From: JBFGCA01 sp041567315 | GTDB taxonomy: Bacteria > Acidobacteriota > Thermoanaerobaculia > Multivoradales > JAHEKO01 | NCBI GenBank assembly: GCA_041567315.1 | Contig: JBFGCA010000008.1 | Location: 3,657-67,656, forward strand | Direction: 5' to 3' | DNA: 64,000 nucleotides | Shown here: piece after piece, positions 28,864 through 36,455 of the stretch | How the letters are laid out: every line of letters starts with the position of its first letter | How positions within the stretch are numbered: position 1 is the first letter of the stretch | Notes under the pieces: model-generated | Seen by the model: the letters and a program-made list of their open reading frames with translations, nothing else | Told to the model about the DNA's origin: nothing | Database searches by the model: none | Made by a program: the position numbers and the translations under genes

Positions 28864-31071
28864 ATGGACCTCCGCGAACAGATTCGCCGGCGGCACAAGG
28901 ACAGCCGCTTCATCATCGGCGGGCTGTCGCTGCTGCTGGTCCTGCTGACCCTGGTCTACGCCTTCATCCAGCGCAGCCGCGACCTGCCCTCGGACCTGGT
29001 CACCAACAAGGTCCTGCTCTTCGTCCTCTGGTACGCCAACGTCGTCCTCATCCTCACCATCGTCTTCGTGCTGCTGCGCAACCTGCTCAAGCTGCTGGTC
29101 GAGCGCCATCACCGCATCCTGGGGTCGAAGTTCAAGACCAAGCTGCTGGCCACCTACATCGGGCTGTCGCTGCTGCCCGGGCTGCTGCTCTTCGCCTACG
29201 GCAGCCGCCTGCTCCAGGGCTGGATCGACCGCTGGTTCGACGAGCCGGCGGTCACCCAGGTGGCGGCCCAGGGGCACGCCGTGGCCCTCGCCCTCGACCG
29301 CCACATCGAAGCCACCCGGCTGCGCGACTCGGCGCGGGTGCTGCGCGAGATCGAGGACGTCGACCTCGCCAACGCCCGCCGCCGCCCGCAGCTCGACCGG
29401 CGGCTGCGCCGGCTGCTGGCCGAGCTGGAGCTCGACTATCTGGCGGTCTACGAGCGCACCGACTTCGTGCAGGCGCTGCTCAACCCGCAGGCCGGACTCA
29501 CCGACCTGCCCGAGCTCGACCCGCGCTTCCTGCTGGAGGCGCTCAAGAAGGGCGAGGCGGTGCGCATCGTCAGCCCGTCGGCCGGCGAGGAGCGGCTGAT
29601 CCTCACCGCGGTCGCCGCCGCCGAGACCGCCGGCAACCCGCGGCCGGTGGTGATCGGCGGGCAGCTGCTCGACGCCGAGCTGGCCAGCAAGAGCCGCCAG
29701 CTGGTCCAGGCCTTCCAGGGCTACCGCCAGCTCGAGCTGCGCAAGAGCGAGATCGAGGCCGGCTACGTGCTGACCTTCATGATGGTCACCCTGCTCATCC
29801 TGCTGGCCTCGTCCTGGGTCGGGCTCTACCTGGCGCGGCGGGTGACGGTGCCGATCCAGGCGCTGGCCGAGGGCACCCGGCGGATCTCCGAGGGCGACCT
29901 CGACTACCGGGTCGAGGTCGACGCCGGCGACGAGCTGGCGGTGCTGGTCGAGTCGTTCAACCGGATGACCGCCGAGCTGGCCCGCAACAAGGAGCTGCTC
30001 GAGGAGGGCAACGTCGAGCTGGTCGCCGCCAACCGCCGGCTGGCCGAGGAGCGGGCGGTGATCGCCGCGGTGCTGGAGAACGTCGCCGCCGGCGTCATTT
30101 CGGTCGGCGAGGACGCCCGCATCCTGACCTGCAACGGCGCCGCCCTCGCCATGCTGGGTCAGAGCGAGGAGCAGGTGGTGGGCCGCCCGGCGCGCGAGGC
30201 GTGGAGCGACGGCGAGCGCGGCAAGCTGGCCGAGCTGTTCGAGGGCGAGCCGCGCGAGGCGGGCCGCACCGTGCAGGACGTGCGGCTGCTGCTGGGCGGC
30301 GAGTGGAAGAGCTTCGAGGCCAAGGTCACCACCATGCGCGACCCTCGCGGCGAGGTCGGCGGCCGGGTGATGGTGCTCGAGGAGCTGACCGAGCTGGTCA
30401 AGGCCCAGCAGATGGCGGCCTGGAGCGAGGCCGCCCGCCGCATCGCCCACGAGATCAAGAACCCGCTGACCCCGATCAAGCTGTCGGCCGAGCGGCTGCT
30501 CCGCAAATGGCGCCAGCAGGACCCCGACCTGGGAAGCGCCCTCGAGGAAGCGGTGGAGCTCATCTCCAACGAGGTGCGGGCGATGAAGGGCATGGTCGAC
30601 GAGTTCTCGCGCTTCGCCCGCATGCCGCGCCCGCGACCGGCCGAGGTCGACCTCCGCAAGCTGGTCGACGAGACCCTGAACCTCTACGCGGGGCTCAAGC
30701 CCGGGGTCGAGGTGCGCGGCCAGGTCGAGCCCGCCGCCCAGACCGCCTGGCTCGACGGTGAGCAGCTCAAGCGGGCGCTGATCAACCTGCTCGACAACGC
30801 CCTCGCCGCCACCGACGCCCCGGGCGAGGTCAAGGTCTCGGTCCACCGCCAGGACGGGCATCTGGAGATCGACGTCGCCGACAGCGGCAGCGGCATCCCG
30901 GCCGACGCCAAGGACAAGCTGTTCCTGCCCCACTTCTCGACCAAGGGCCGCGGCACCGGCCTCGGCCTGTCGATCGTCCACCGCATCGTCGCCGAGCACC
31001 ACGGCACTATCCGCGCCGAGGAGAACAAGCCCCGCGGCACGGTGTTCCGGATCCGGCTGCCCCAGCAGTAA
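28864..31071 (+). CDS. NtrY-type membrane sensor histidine kinase
   Basis: This 735-residue kinase has two membrane helices near residues 18-36 and 50-75, a third near 95-115, and a periplasmic region to about 300. A fourth helix (VLTFMMVTLLILLASSWVGLYL) is followed by HAMP (RRVTVPIQALAEGTRRISEGDLDYRV), PAS (VIAAVLENVAAGVISVGEDARIL) and HisKA with the phospho-acceptor in ARRIAHEIKNPLTPIKLSAERL. The HATPase boxes are INLLDNALAAT, DSGSGIP and GRGTGLGLSIVHRIV. The architecture is that of NtrY. The usual NtrX-type response regulator is absent; the next gene is yqeY. A GTG three bases before ATG 28864 is an alternative start. It is cotranscribed with the DUF4390 gene. Confidence 0.9.
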   Translation: MDLREQIRRRHKDSRFIIGGLSLLLVLLTLVYAFIQRSRDLPSDLVTNKVLLFVLWYANVVLILTIVFVLLRNLLKLLVERHHRILGSKFKTKLLATYIGLSLLPGLLLFAYGSRLLQGWIDRWFDEPAVTQVAAQGHAVALALDRHIEATRLRDSARVLREIEDVDLANARRRPQLDRRLRRLLAELELDYLAVYERTDFVQALLNPQAGLTDLPELDPRFLLEALKKGEAVRIVSPSAGEERLILTAVAAAETAGNPRPVVIGGQLLDAELASKSRQLVQAFQGYRQLELRKSEIEAGYVLTFMMVTLLILLASSWVGLYLARRVTVPIQALAEGTRRISEGDLDYRVEVDAGDELAVLVESFNRMTAELARNKELLEEGNVELVAANRRLAEERAVIAAVLENVAAGVISVGEDARILTCNGAALAMLGQSEEQVVGRPAREAWSDGERGKLAELFEGEPREAGRTVQDVRLLLGGEWKSFEAKVTTMRDPRGEVGGRVMVLEELTELVKAQQMAAWSEAARRIAHEIKNPLTPIKLSAERLLRKWRQQDPDLGSALEEAVELISNEVRAMKGMVDEFSRFARMPRPRPAEVDLRKLVDETLNLYAGLKPGVEVRGQVEPAAQTAWLDGEQLKRALINLLDNALAATDAPGEVKVSVHRQDGHLEIDVADSGSGIPADAKDKLFLPHFSTKGRGTGLGLSIVHRIVAEHHGTIRAEENKPRGTVFRIRLPQQ

Positions 31072-31091
31072 GACGCCGCGCCCGGAGAGGG

Positions 31092-31097
31092 TAGACT
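31092..31097 (+). promoter_or_regulatory. -10 box of leaderless yqeY promoter
   Basis: TAGACT ends 6 nt before ATG 31104; there is no Shine-Dalgarno sequence. Confidence 0.55.
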
Positions 31098-31103
31098 CCC
31101 GGT

Positions 31104-31559
31104 ATGACGACGCCGCGGGAGCGCATCGAGGGGGATCTGAAGGCCGCCCTCAAGGCCGGCGAGAAGGAGCGGGTGTCGACGCTCCGGCTGCTGATCGCGG
31201 CGATCGACAACGAGCGCATCCGGACCGGCGAGACGGTCGACGAGGACGCCTTCCTCAAGCTGGTCCAGAAGGCCATCAGGCAGCGCCGCGAGTCGGTCGA
31301 GCAGTACCGCAAGGGCGGGCGCGAGGAGCTGGCCGCCCGCGAGGAGCGCGAGGCCGAGATCCTCGAGGCCTATCTGCCGCCACCGGCCGACGAGGCCGAG
31401 ATCGAGGCCGCGATCCGCGAGCTGGTAGCGGCGCAGGGTCTGTCGGGGCCGGCCGGCATCGGGCCGGTGATGAAGGAGATGCTGGCCCGGTTCAGCGGCC
31501 GCGCCGACGGCGGCACCATCAACCAGATCGCCCGGCGGGTGCTGGCCGGCGGCGACTAG
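31104..31559 (+). CDS. GatB/YqeY domain protein
   Basis: This 151-residue YqeY-type protein has the two helical GatB tail subdomains. The start is TTPRERIEGDLKAALKAGEKERVSTLRLLIAAI. The middle KAIRQRRESVEQYRKGGREELAAREEREAEIL and LEAYLPPPADEAEIEAAI follow. The end is GPVMKEMLARFSGRADGGTINQIARRVL. The fold matches the tRNA-binding tail of GatB, but stand-alone YqeY proteins have no settled function. It sits between the NtrY-type kinase and selB, with its own predicted leaderless promoter. Confidence 0.9.
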   Translation: MTTPRERIEGDLKAALKAGEKERVSTLRLLIAAIDNERIRTGETVDEDAFLKLVQKAIRQRRESVEQYRKGGREELAAREEREAEILEAYLPPPADEAEIEAAIRELVAAQGLSGPAGIGPVMKEMLARFSGRADGGTINQIARRVLAGGD

Positions 31560-31594
31560 CCGCCCGCCCGCGACCCGCGCTCCGCGCTCGAGCG

Positions 31595-33535
31595 ATGCCC
31601 TCCGCCGCCCAGCCGGCCGCGGCACGCCGGGTCATCGTCGGCACCGCCGGCCACATCGACCACGGCAAGACCCGGCTCATCGAGGCGCTGACCGGGATCG
31701 ATTGCGACCGCTGGGCCGAGGAGAAGCGCCGCGGCATCACCATCGACATCGGCTTCGCCCACCTCGAGGACGGCGACCTGCAGGTCGGCTTCGTGGACGT
31801 GCCGGGGCACGAGCGGTTCCTCCACAACGCGCTGGCCGGGCTCGGCGGCATCCGGGTGATGCTGCTGGTGGTGGCGGCCGACGAGGGGGTCAAGCCGCAG
31901 ACCCGCGAGCACCTGGCGATCTGCGAGCTGCTGGGCATCCCGGCCGGCCTGGTGGCGCTGACCAAGACCGACCTGGTGGCCGCCGACCTGCGCGAGCTGG
32001 CCGCCATGGAGGTCGAGGAGCTGCTGCAGACGACCGCCTTCGCCGGCGCCCGGGTGCTGCCGGTCTCGGCGGTCACCGGCGAGGGGGTCCCCGAGCTCAA
32101 GGCGGCGCTGCTCGAGCTGGCCGCCCGCCACGCCGCCACGCCCGACCCCGAGCGGCCGCTGCGGCTGCCGGTCGACCGCGCCTTCCACCTCAAGGGCCTG
32201 GGCGTGGTGGTCACCGGCACCCTGGTGAGCGGCGCGGTGCGCCCCGGCGACGCCCTCGAGCTGCTGCCGGCCGGCGGCCAGGCGCGGGTGCGGAGCGTCC
32301 AGGTCCACGGCGCACCACGCGAGATGGCCGAGGCCGGCGAGCGGACGGCGCTTCAGCTCACCGGCCCCGACCTCGCCGATCTCGAGCGCGGCGTCCAGCT
32401 GGTCAGCGCCGCCGCCTTCCGGACCTCCACCTCGCTGCTCGCCCGGTGCAACCTGCTCGCCGAGGCGCCGCGCCCGGTCAAGGGCTCGACCCCGGTGCGC
32501 TTCCACCTGCTGACCAGCGAGACCGTGGGGCGGATGCGGCCGCTGCAGGGTCCCCTCGAGCCGGGCGGCACCGGCCTGGTAGAGATCCGGCTGGCGCGCC
32601 CGGTGGTGGCCGCCCGCGGCGACCGCTTCGTGGTGCGGCGCCCCTCGCCGCAGACCACCCTCGGCGGCGGCGAGCTGCTCGACCCGCGCTGGCACCGGCG
32701 CCGCGGACGCGACCTCGAGCACGCCCTCGAGGCGCTGGCCGGCGGCCGCCGCGAGGCGCTCCGGCTGTGGGTCGAGGAGGCCGGTGAGGCGGGGACCGGC
32801 AGCGCCGAGCTGGCCGCCCGGCTGGGCCGCCGCGAAGAGCCGGTGGCGGCCGAGCTGGCGGCGCTCCAGAGGGAGCAGCAGGCGCTCGAGGTGCCGGCCG
32901 GCCAGGCCCGGCCGCGGCGCTGGCTCGCCCCCGGCGCCTATCGCCGCGTCGAGGAGCGCGCCCGCCGCGTCCTGGGCGCCTACTTCGGCCAGCAGCGGCT
33001 GGCCCGCGGCATGCCCAAGGCCGAGGCCGTCGAGCGCATCCTGCCGGGCCGCGCCGCCGAGCTGGCCGACGTCTACCTCGCCTGGCTCGAGCGCCAGGGC
33101 GTCCTGGCGGTCGACGGCAACCTGGTCCAGGAGCCCGGCCGCGAGACCCGCCTCACCGGCGAGGAGTCGCGACTCGCCCGCGAGCTGACCGCCCGCTACG
33201 AGAAGGCCGGCCTCCAGCCCCCAGCCCCCACGGCGCTCGCCACCGAGCTCGGCGCCAAGCCGCAGATCGTCGAGGGCGTCGTCCGCTACCTGATCGAGGG
33301 CGGCAAGCTGGCGCGCCTTCCCGGCGGCCTGCTGATCTCGCGCGCCGCCGTCCGCAAGCTGGCCGAAGACCTGCGCGCCAGCGGCTGGGAGCGCTTCAAG
33401 GTGCCGGCCTTCAAGGACCGCTACGGCCTCACCCGCAAGTGGGCCATCCCCATCCTCGAGCACCTCGACTCGATCGGCGTCACCCGGCGACTGGGCGACG
33501 ACCGGCTGGTGGTCCGGAGCGGACCCGCCGGCTGA
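31595..33535 (+). CDS. selB: Selenocysteine-specific elongation factor SelB
   Basis: This 646-residue SelB delivers Sec-tRNA to UGA codons read with a SECIS element. The GTPase domain starts VIVGTAGHIDHGKTRLIEALTG, with RGITIDIGFAHL, DVPGHERFLHN and the TKTD nucleotide-specificity motif. Elongation-factor beta barrels follow to about residue 360. The C-terminal third has four winged-helix repeats that bind the SECIS hairpin, ending FKDRYGLTRKWAIPILEHLD. The length and order match bacterial SelB. Its presence implies selenoprotein synthesis, but selA, selD, tRNA-Sec and any in-window selenoprotein were not seen. It follows yqeY by 35 bp. Confidence 0.95.
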   Translation: MPSAAQPAAARRVIVGTAGHIDHGKTRLIEALTGIDCDRWAEEKRRGITIDIGFAHLEDGDLQVGFVDVPGHERFLHNALAGLGGIRVMLLVVAADEGVKPQTREHLAICELLGIPAGLVALTKTDLVAADLRELAAMEVEELLQTTAFAGARVLPVSAVTGEGVPELKAALLELAARHAATPDPERPLRLPVDRAFHLKGLGVVVTGTLVSGAVRPGDALELLPAGGQARVRSVQVHGAPREMAEAGERTALQLTGPDLADLERGVQLVSAAAFRTSTSLLARCNLLAEAPRPVKGSTPVRFHLLTSETVGRMRPLQGPLEPGGTGLVEIRLARPVVAARGDRFVVRRPSPQTTLGGGELLDPRWHRRRGRDLEHALEALAGGRREALRLWVEEAGEAGTGSAELAARLGRREEPVAAELAALQREQQALEVPAGQARPRRWLAPGAYRRVEERARRVLGAYFGQQRLARGMPKAEAVERILPGRAAELADVYLAWLERQGVLAVDGNLVQEPGRETRLTGEESRLARELTARYEKAGLQPPAPTALATELGAKPQIVEGVVRYLIEGGKLARLPGGLLISRAAVRKLAEDLRASGWERFKVPAFKDRYGLTRKWAIPILEHLDSIGVTRRLGDDRLVVRSGPAG

Positions 33536-33568
33536 GCCTCGGGACCGCACCAACCGGCGAAACAGCGC

Positions 33569-33574
33569 TACGAT
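33569..33574 (+). promoter_or_regulatory. -10 box of leaderless CoA-binding protein gene
   Basis: TACGAT ends 9 nt before ATG 33584. Confidence 0.55.
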
Positions 33575-33583
33575 CGGCACCCT

Positions 33584-33976
33584 ATGTCCAAGGAGATCAT
33601 GCCCCGGCAGACCATCGCCGTCGTCGGCGCCTCCCGCGACCGCTCCAAGTTCGGCAACAAGTGCGTCCGCGCCTATGTCGAGGCCGGCTGGGAGGTCTAC
33701 CCGGTCAACCCCCGCGAACAGGAGATCGAGGGTCGCAAGACCTACCCTGTCCTGGCCGACGTCCCCGCCGACCTCGACCGCGTCAGCGTCTACCTGCCGC
33801 CGCCGCTCACCCGCAAGCTGATCCCCGAGCTGGTCGCCAAGGCGCCGGACGAGGTCTGGCTCAACCCCGGCGCGGCCGACGACGAGACCATCGCCGCGGC
33901 CCGCCAAGCCGGGCTCGAGGTGCGGTCCGCCTGCTCCATCGTCGCCCTCGGTATGTCTCCCAAGCAGTTCCCCTGA
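33584..33976 (+). CDS. CoA-binding (YccU-like) protein
   Basis: This 130-residue Rossmann-fold protein of the CoA_binding_2 family has IAVVGASRDRSKFGNKCVRAYVEAG, then VYPVNPREQEIEGRKTYPVL, DLDRVSVYLPPPL and VWLNPGAADDETIAAARQAGL. Members bind CoA or related nucleotides and resemble the N-terminal domain of ADP-forming acyl-CoA synthetases. The physiological role of stand-alone versions is unclear. It lies between selB and a GNAT gene, all on the plus strand. Confidence 0.88.
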   Translation: MSKEIMPRQTIAVVGASRDRSKFGNKCVRAYVEAGWEVYPVNPREQEIEGRKTYPVLADVPADLDRVSVYLPPPLTRKLIPELVAKAPDEVWLNPGAADDETIAAARQAGLEVRSACSIVALGMSPKQFP

Positions 33977-34005
33977 GCCGAGGCCCCTTTCGGGACGCCG
34001 CCGCG

Positions 34006-34593
34006 ATGGCCCGCGCCAGGAAAAGCCGCCTCGACTACGAGCCGCTCACCCCCGACACCTGGGCCGACTTCGAGACCCTGTTCGGCGAGCGCGGCGCCTG
34101 CGGCGGCTGCTGGTGCATGTGGTGGCGCCAGACCCAGAAACAGTTCGACGCCAGGAAAGGCCCCGCCAACAAGCGGGCCATGCGCCGCCTGGTCGACGCC
34201 GGCCACGTCCCCGGCCTCCTGGCCTACGAGGACGGCCGCCCGGTCGGCTGGTGCTCGGTGGCCCCCCGCGAGACCTTCTCCCGCCTCGGCCGCTCCCGGA
34301 TCCTCGAGCCCGTCGACGACCAGCCCGTCTGGTCCGTCGTCTGCTTCTTCGTCGACCGCCGGCACCGCGCGACCGGCCTGAGCGCCGGCCTCCTCGAAGC
34401 CGCCGCCGACCACGTCCACCGCCAGGGCGGCCGCCTCCTCGAGGGCTACCCCGTCGAGCCCCGCCAGGACAAGATGCCCGACCTCTTCGCCTACACCGGC
34501 CTCGCCAGCGCCTTCCGCCGCGCCGGCTTCCAGGAGGTCGCCCGCCGCTCCGCCACCCGCCCCATCATGCGCCGCCGGCTCGCGGCCCGCTGA
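34006..34593 (+). CDS. GNAT-family N-acetyltransferase
   Basis: This 195-residue acetyltransferase has an N-terminal Cys/Trp-rich segment (RGACGGCWCMWWRQT) shared by a GNAT subfamily. Core strands follow: GLLAYEDGRPVGWCSVAPRETF, VWSVVCFFVDRRHRATGLSAGLLEAA (acetyl-CoA loop), GGRLLEGYPVEP and the terminal YTGLASAFRRAGFQEVARRS. The start at ATG 34006 is 29 bp after the CoA-binding gene. Its 3' end overlaps a HicB-like remnant on the other strand. The substrate is unknown. Confidence 0.85.
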   Translation: MARARKSRLDYEPLTPDTWADFETLFGERGACGGCWCMWWRQTQKQFDARKGPANKRAMRRLVDAGHVPGLLAYEDGRPVGWCSVAPRETFSRLGRSRILEPVDDQPVWSVVCFFVDRRHRATGLSAGLLEAAADHVHRQGGRLLEGYPVEPRQDKMPDLFAYTGLASAFRRAGFQEVARRSATRPIMRRRLAAR

Positions 34594-34702
34594 TCCCCCG
34601 CTCCTCCGCAACCGCCAGCCAAGCACTGCGCGCCTTCGCGACCTCCGCCAGCGCCTGCTCCGGCGTGTCCCCGAACGCCGAGTCGTACGTCAGCGTAGCT
34701 CG
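34565..34702 (-). pseudogene. HicB-like antitoxin remnant
   Basis: The frame reads TYDSAFGDTPEQALAEVAKA, then RSAWLAVAEERGISG and a stop. This matches the C-terminal half of HicB-type antitoxins (SAFGDTPEEAL...AWLEAARERG). The N-terminal RNase-H-like half and any start codon are missing. The piece overlaps the end of the HigA-type gene by 13 bp and the end of the convergent GNAT gene, consistent with a decayed toxin-antitoxin locus. Confidence 0.5.
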
Positions 34703-34971
34703 ACGCTGACCTTCTTGCCGAGCACCTTGGCGGCCCGCTCGATGGTCAGCAAGGTCACCGAAGGCACGCCAGGATCGAGCAGGCGATCGAGAGCGGCACG
34801 GCTAGTCCCCATCGCCCGCGCCATCGCCGTCTTGGTCAACCCCTGCTCTTTCATCGCCTCGGCGATCTGCCAGGCCAGGACCCTCTTGGTCGCCACGGCC
34901 TGAGCACGTTCTAGGAGGCCCCCTTCCTCCAGGAACTCGTCGAACCCAGAGCCGATGTGCTTTGCCCTCAT
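34690..34971 (-). CDS. HigA/XRE-type antitoxin-like regulator without toxin
   Basis: This 93-residue protein begins MRAKHIGSGFDEFLEEGGLL and contains a cro/C1-type helix-turn-helix (LTKTAMARAMGTSRAALDRLL) and the tail VTLLTIERAAKVLGKKVSVEL. Close relatives are usually the antitoxin of a HigB/Gp49-like toxin encoded just upstream. No toxin frame is present in the 190 bp upstream, so this is an orphan. A palindrome at 35007-35024, about 40 bp upstream of the ATG, is the likely autoregulatory operator. Downstream lies a HicB remnant. Confidence 0.8.
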   Translation of the reverse strand: MRAKHIGSGFDEFLEEGGLLERAQAVATKRVLAWQIAEAMKEQGLTKTAMARAMGTSRAALDRLLDPGVPSVTLLTIERAAKVLGKKVSVELR

Positions 34972-35006
34972 CGTCGACCTCCCAAGGGGTGCAGTGCACG
35001 GTTCAT

Positions 35007-35024
35007 CGTATCACTATTGATACG
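35007..35024. promoter_or_regulatory. Palindromic operator upstream of the HigA-type gene
   Basis: CGTATCA-CTAT-TGATACG is a perfect 7-bp inverted repeat with a 4-nt spacer. It is strikingly AT-rich for this genome and 36-53 bp before the start of the HTH gene, as expected for an antitoxin operator. Confidence 0.6.
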
Positions 35025-35165
35025 TCCCCCAATCCCCTCTACCTGATTCTCTGGACTCTCGACTCTCCTGCCGGCCACACCAAAGGAGACGGCATCGGCG
35101 CCTGCCTTCCTTGCACTCCGGGTGCAGCGAAAAGGCCGAGCGAGGGATGAGGATCCAGCAGTCGG

Positions 35166-35552
35166 CTACGACCGAGCGGAAGGAACCTCGTCGAGGAACC
35201 GCTTGCCCCAGTGCTCCATGCGCGCTTCGAGCTTGGCGGTGCAGTCGCAGGTAGAGCAGGCCCAGGGCTCGGCGCCGGTCTCGTCGCGGCACTTCTGGCG
35301 GCTGTGGGCGTCCTGGACGCGGGTGAGGTCGAAATACTCCTCCCAGTAGGGGCGCTCCTCCTCGAGCGGGGTGGGGCAGTAGCAGACCTCGACCCAGCGG
35401 ACGCGGCCGTCCTCGAGGCGCCGGGCCCGGCGCATGTTGCGCAGGTACTCGCCCTCGGCCACCGAGCCGTGGCCCAGCAAGCCGTCGGCGACGGCCGCCC
35501 TCAGCACCGACTCGCGGCCGGGCTTGAGCCGCGCCGTCACCAGGTAGCGCAC
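35166..35552 (-). CDS. Unknown 128-residue protein with Cys cluster
   Basis: I do not recognise a named family. The protein starts at GTG 35552 (VRYLVTARLKPGRESVLRAA). It has an N-terminal ferredoxin-like strand-helix pattern, the block GHGSVAEGEYLRNMRRAR, and strand VRWVEVCYCPTPLEEERPYW. A cysteine-rich end follows (QKCRDETG, then WACSTCDCTAKLEARM) with Cys-x-x-Cys-x-Cys spacing that could bind metal. The tail is WGKRFLDEVPSARS. The compact conserved look argues for a real gene. A TAGGAT -10 box 6 nt upstream supports the GTG start. Confidence 0.7.
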   Translation of the reverse strand: MRYLVTARLKPGRESVLRAAVADGLLGHGSVAEGEYLRNMRRARRLEDGRVRWVEVCYCPTPLEEERPYWEEYFDLTRVQDAHSRQKCRDETGAEPWACSTCDCTAKLEARMEHWGKRFLDEVPSARS

Positions 35553-35558
35553 GGCGAG

Positions 35559-35564
35559 ATCCTA
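35559..35564 (-). promoter_or_regulatory. -10 box of leaderless unknown gene
   Basis: TAGGAT on the minus strand ends 6 nt before the GTG start at 35552. Confidence 0.5.
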
Positions 35565-35683
35565 CTCGAACCGGTTCTCCACCCAACCATCCGGCCGGCT
35601 TCCAACGCCAGATCAATCTCCACGTCTTTCGTGCGGGTGGAGAGCGCCCCGCGCACCCCCGGCGACCGATTCACACCCACTGA

Positions 35684-36130
35684 TCAAACCGGATAGCGTG
35701 GGTCGATCACCTCGAGCTCTTCGAAGACGGCGAAATCGTCGGGATTGCAGGTCACGAGGCTTCTCACGCCGTGCTGTAGAAGGGCGGCGGCGAAAAGGGT
35801 ATCGGCGATCCGCTTGCGGCCCAGGTGGTGACGCTCCAGCAGCTCAAACGCCAGGCTCACCGTGGCCTCCTCGAGCGGCGCAGGCTCGACGTTGCTCCGG
35901 TGCAGGTACGGGCGGGCGATCGCCAGGGCTTCGGCCATAGTCACCGGGGGATCGAACCGCCGCGGGTCCGTCACGACGTGGACGAACTCGTGAAGCACAA
36001 GTGCCGTCAACACCAGCACGGTGTTCGGCGTGGAAAGCTGATCGCGCAGAAAAGAACGGACCCGCCGATGCCCCTCCAGGATCGGCAGGTGAGCGTAGAC
36101 GAGAACGTTGGTGTCGAGGCCCCGCTTCAC
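35684..36130 (-). CDS. VapC-type PIN-domain toxin
   Basis: This 148-residue PIN ribonuclease has the acidic active-site residues at expected places: Asp in GLDTNVLVYAH, Glu in VLHEFVHVV, and Asp in RKRIADTLFAAALLQHG plus TCNPDDFAVF. Its ATG overlaps the stop of the upstream antitoxin gene by 4 bp (ATGA), the usual vapBC arrangement. VapC toxins cleave tRNA or rRNA; the target is not predictable. Confidence 0.9.
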   Translation of the reverse strand: MKRGLDTNVLVYAHLPILEGHRRVRSFLRDQLSTPNTVLVLTALVLHEFVHVVTDPRRFDPPVTMAEALAIARPYLHRSNVEPAPLEEATVSLAFELLERHHLGRKRIADTLFAAALLQHGVRSLVTCNPDDFAVFEELEVIDPRYPV

Positions 36131-36378
36131 GACCCCGGGGTCCAGCGCTCACCGAACATCTCCGCGTAGACCTCGGCCCGCGAAGGAAGTTGCCCGATCA
36201 GTCGATGGCCCGGCAGCGTGGGGATCTCCGTCAGCGGGGTCCGGGCCTCCAACCGCTCGGCGCGGTAGACCGACATCGCCTCGCGGATGAGCTGGGCGAT
36301 GGGCCGCTCCTGTGCCCGTGCAGCTTGCCGAAAGACCTCGTAGTCGGCTTCCGATACGGCCACCGATATCGTCTTCAT
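36127..36378 (-). CDS. VapB-type antitoxin
   Basis: This 83-residue protein has an N-terminal ribbon-helix-helix-like segment (MKTISVAVSEADYEVFRQAA, then QERPIAQLIREAMSVYR) and a disordered C-terminal tail (LPGHRLIGQLPSRAEVYAEM) that should wrap the VapC toxin encoded directly downstream. The ATG at 36378 follows a TATAGT -10 box by 9 nt, so autoregulated leaderless expression is likely. Confidence 0.82.
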   Translation of the reverse strand: MKTISVAVSEADYEVFRQAARAQERPIAQLIREAMSVYRAERLEARTPLTEIPTLPGHRLIGQLPSRAEVYAEMFGERWTPGS

Positions 36379-36387
36379 ATCGAATGC

Positions 36388-36416
36388 ACTATAGCAGAGG
36401 GACTAATCACAGGCAA
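36388..36416 (-). promoter_or_regulatory. vapBC promoter
   Basis: On the minus strand TTGCCT (36411-36416), a 17-bp spacer and TATAGT (36388-36393) form a good housekeeping promoter ending 9 nt before the vapB ATG. Confidence 0.65.
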
Positions 36417-36455
36417 GGCAGACCAAGACGGAATTCCCTGGAGAAGATTGGGAGA

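Noticed and set aside
34006..36378. Defence island
   Set aside because: Only small toxin-antitoxin pieces occur; no restriction, Abi, CBASS or similar effector genes were seen.
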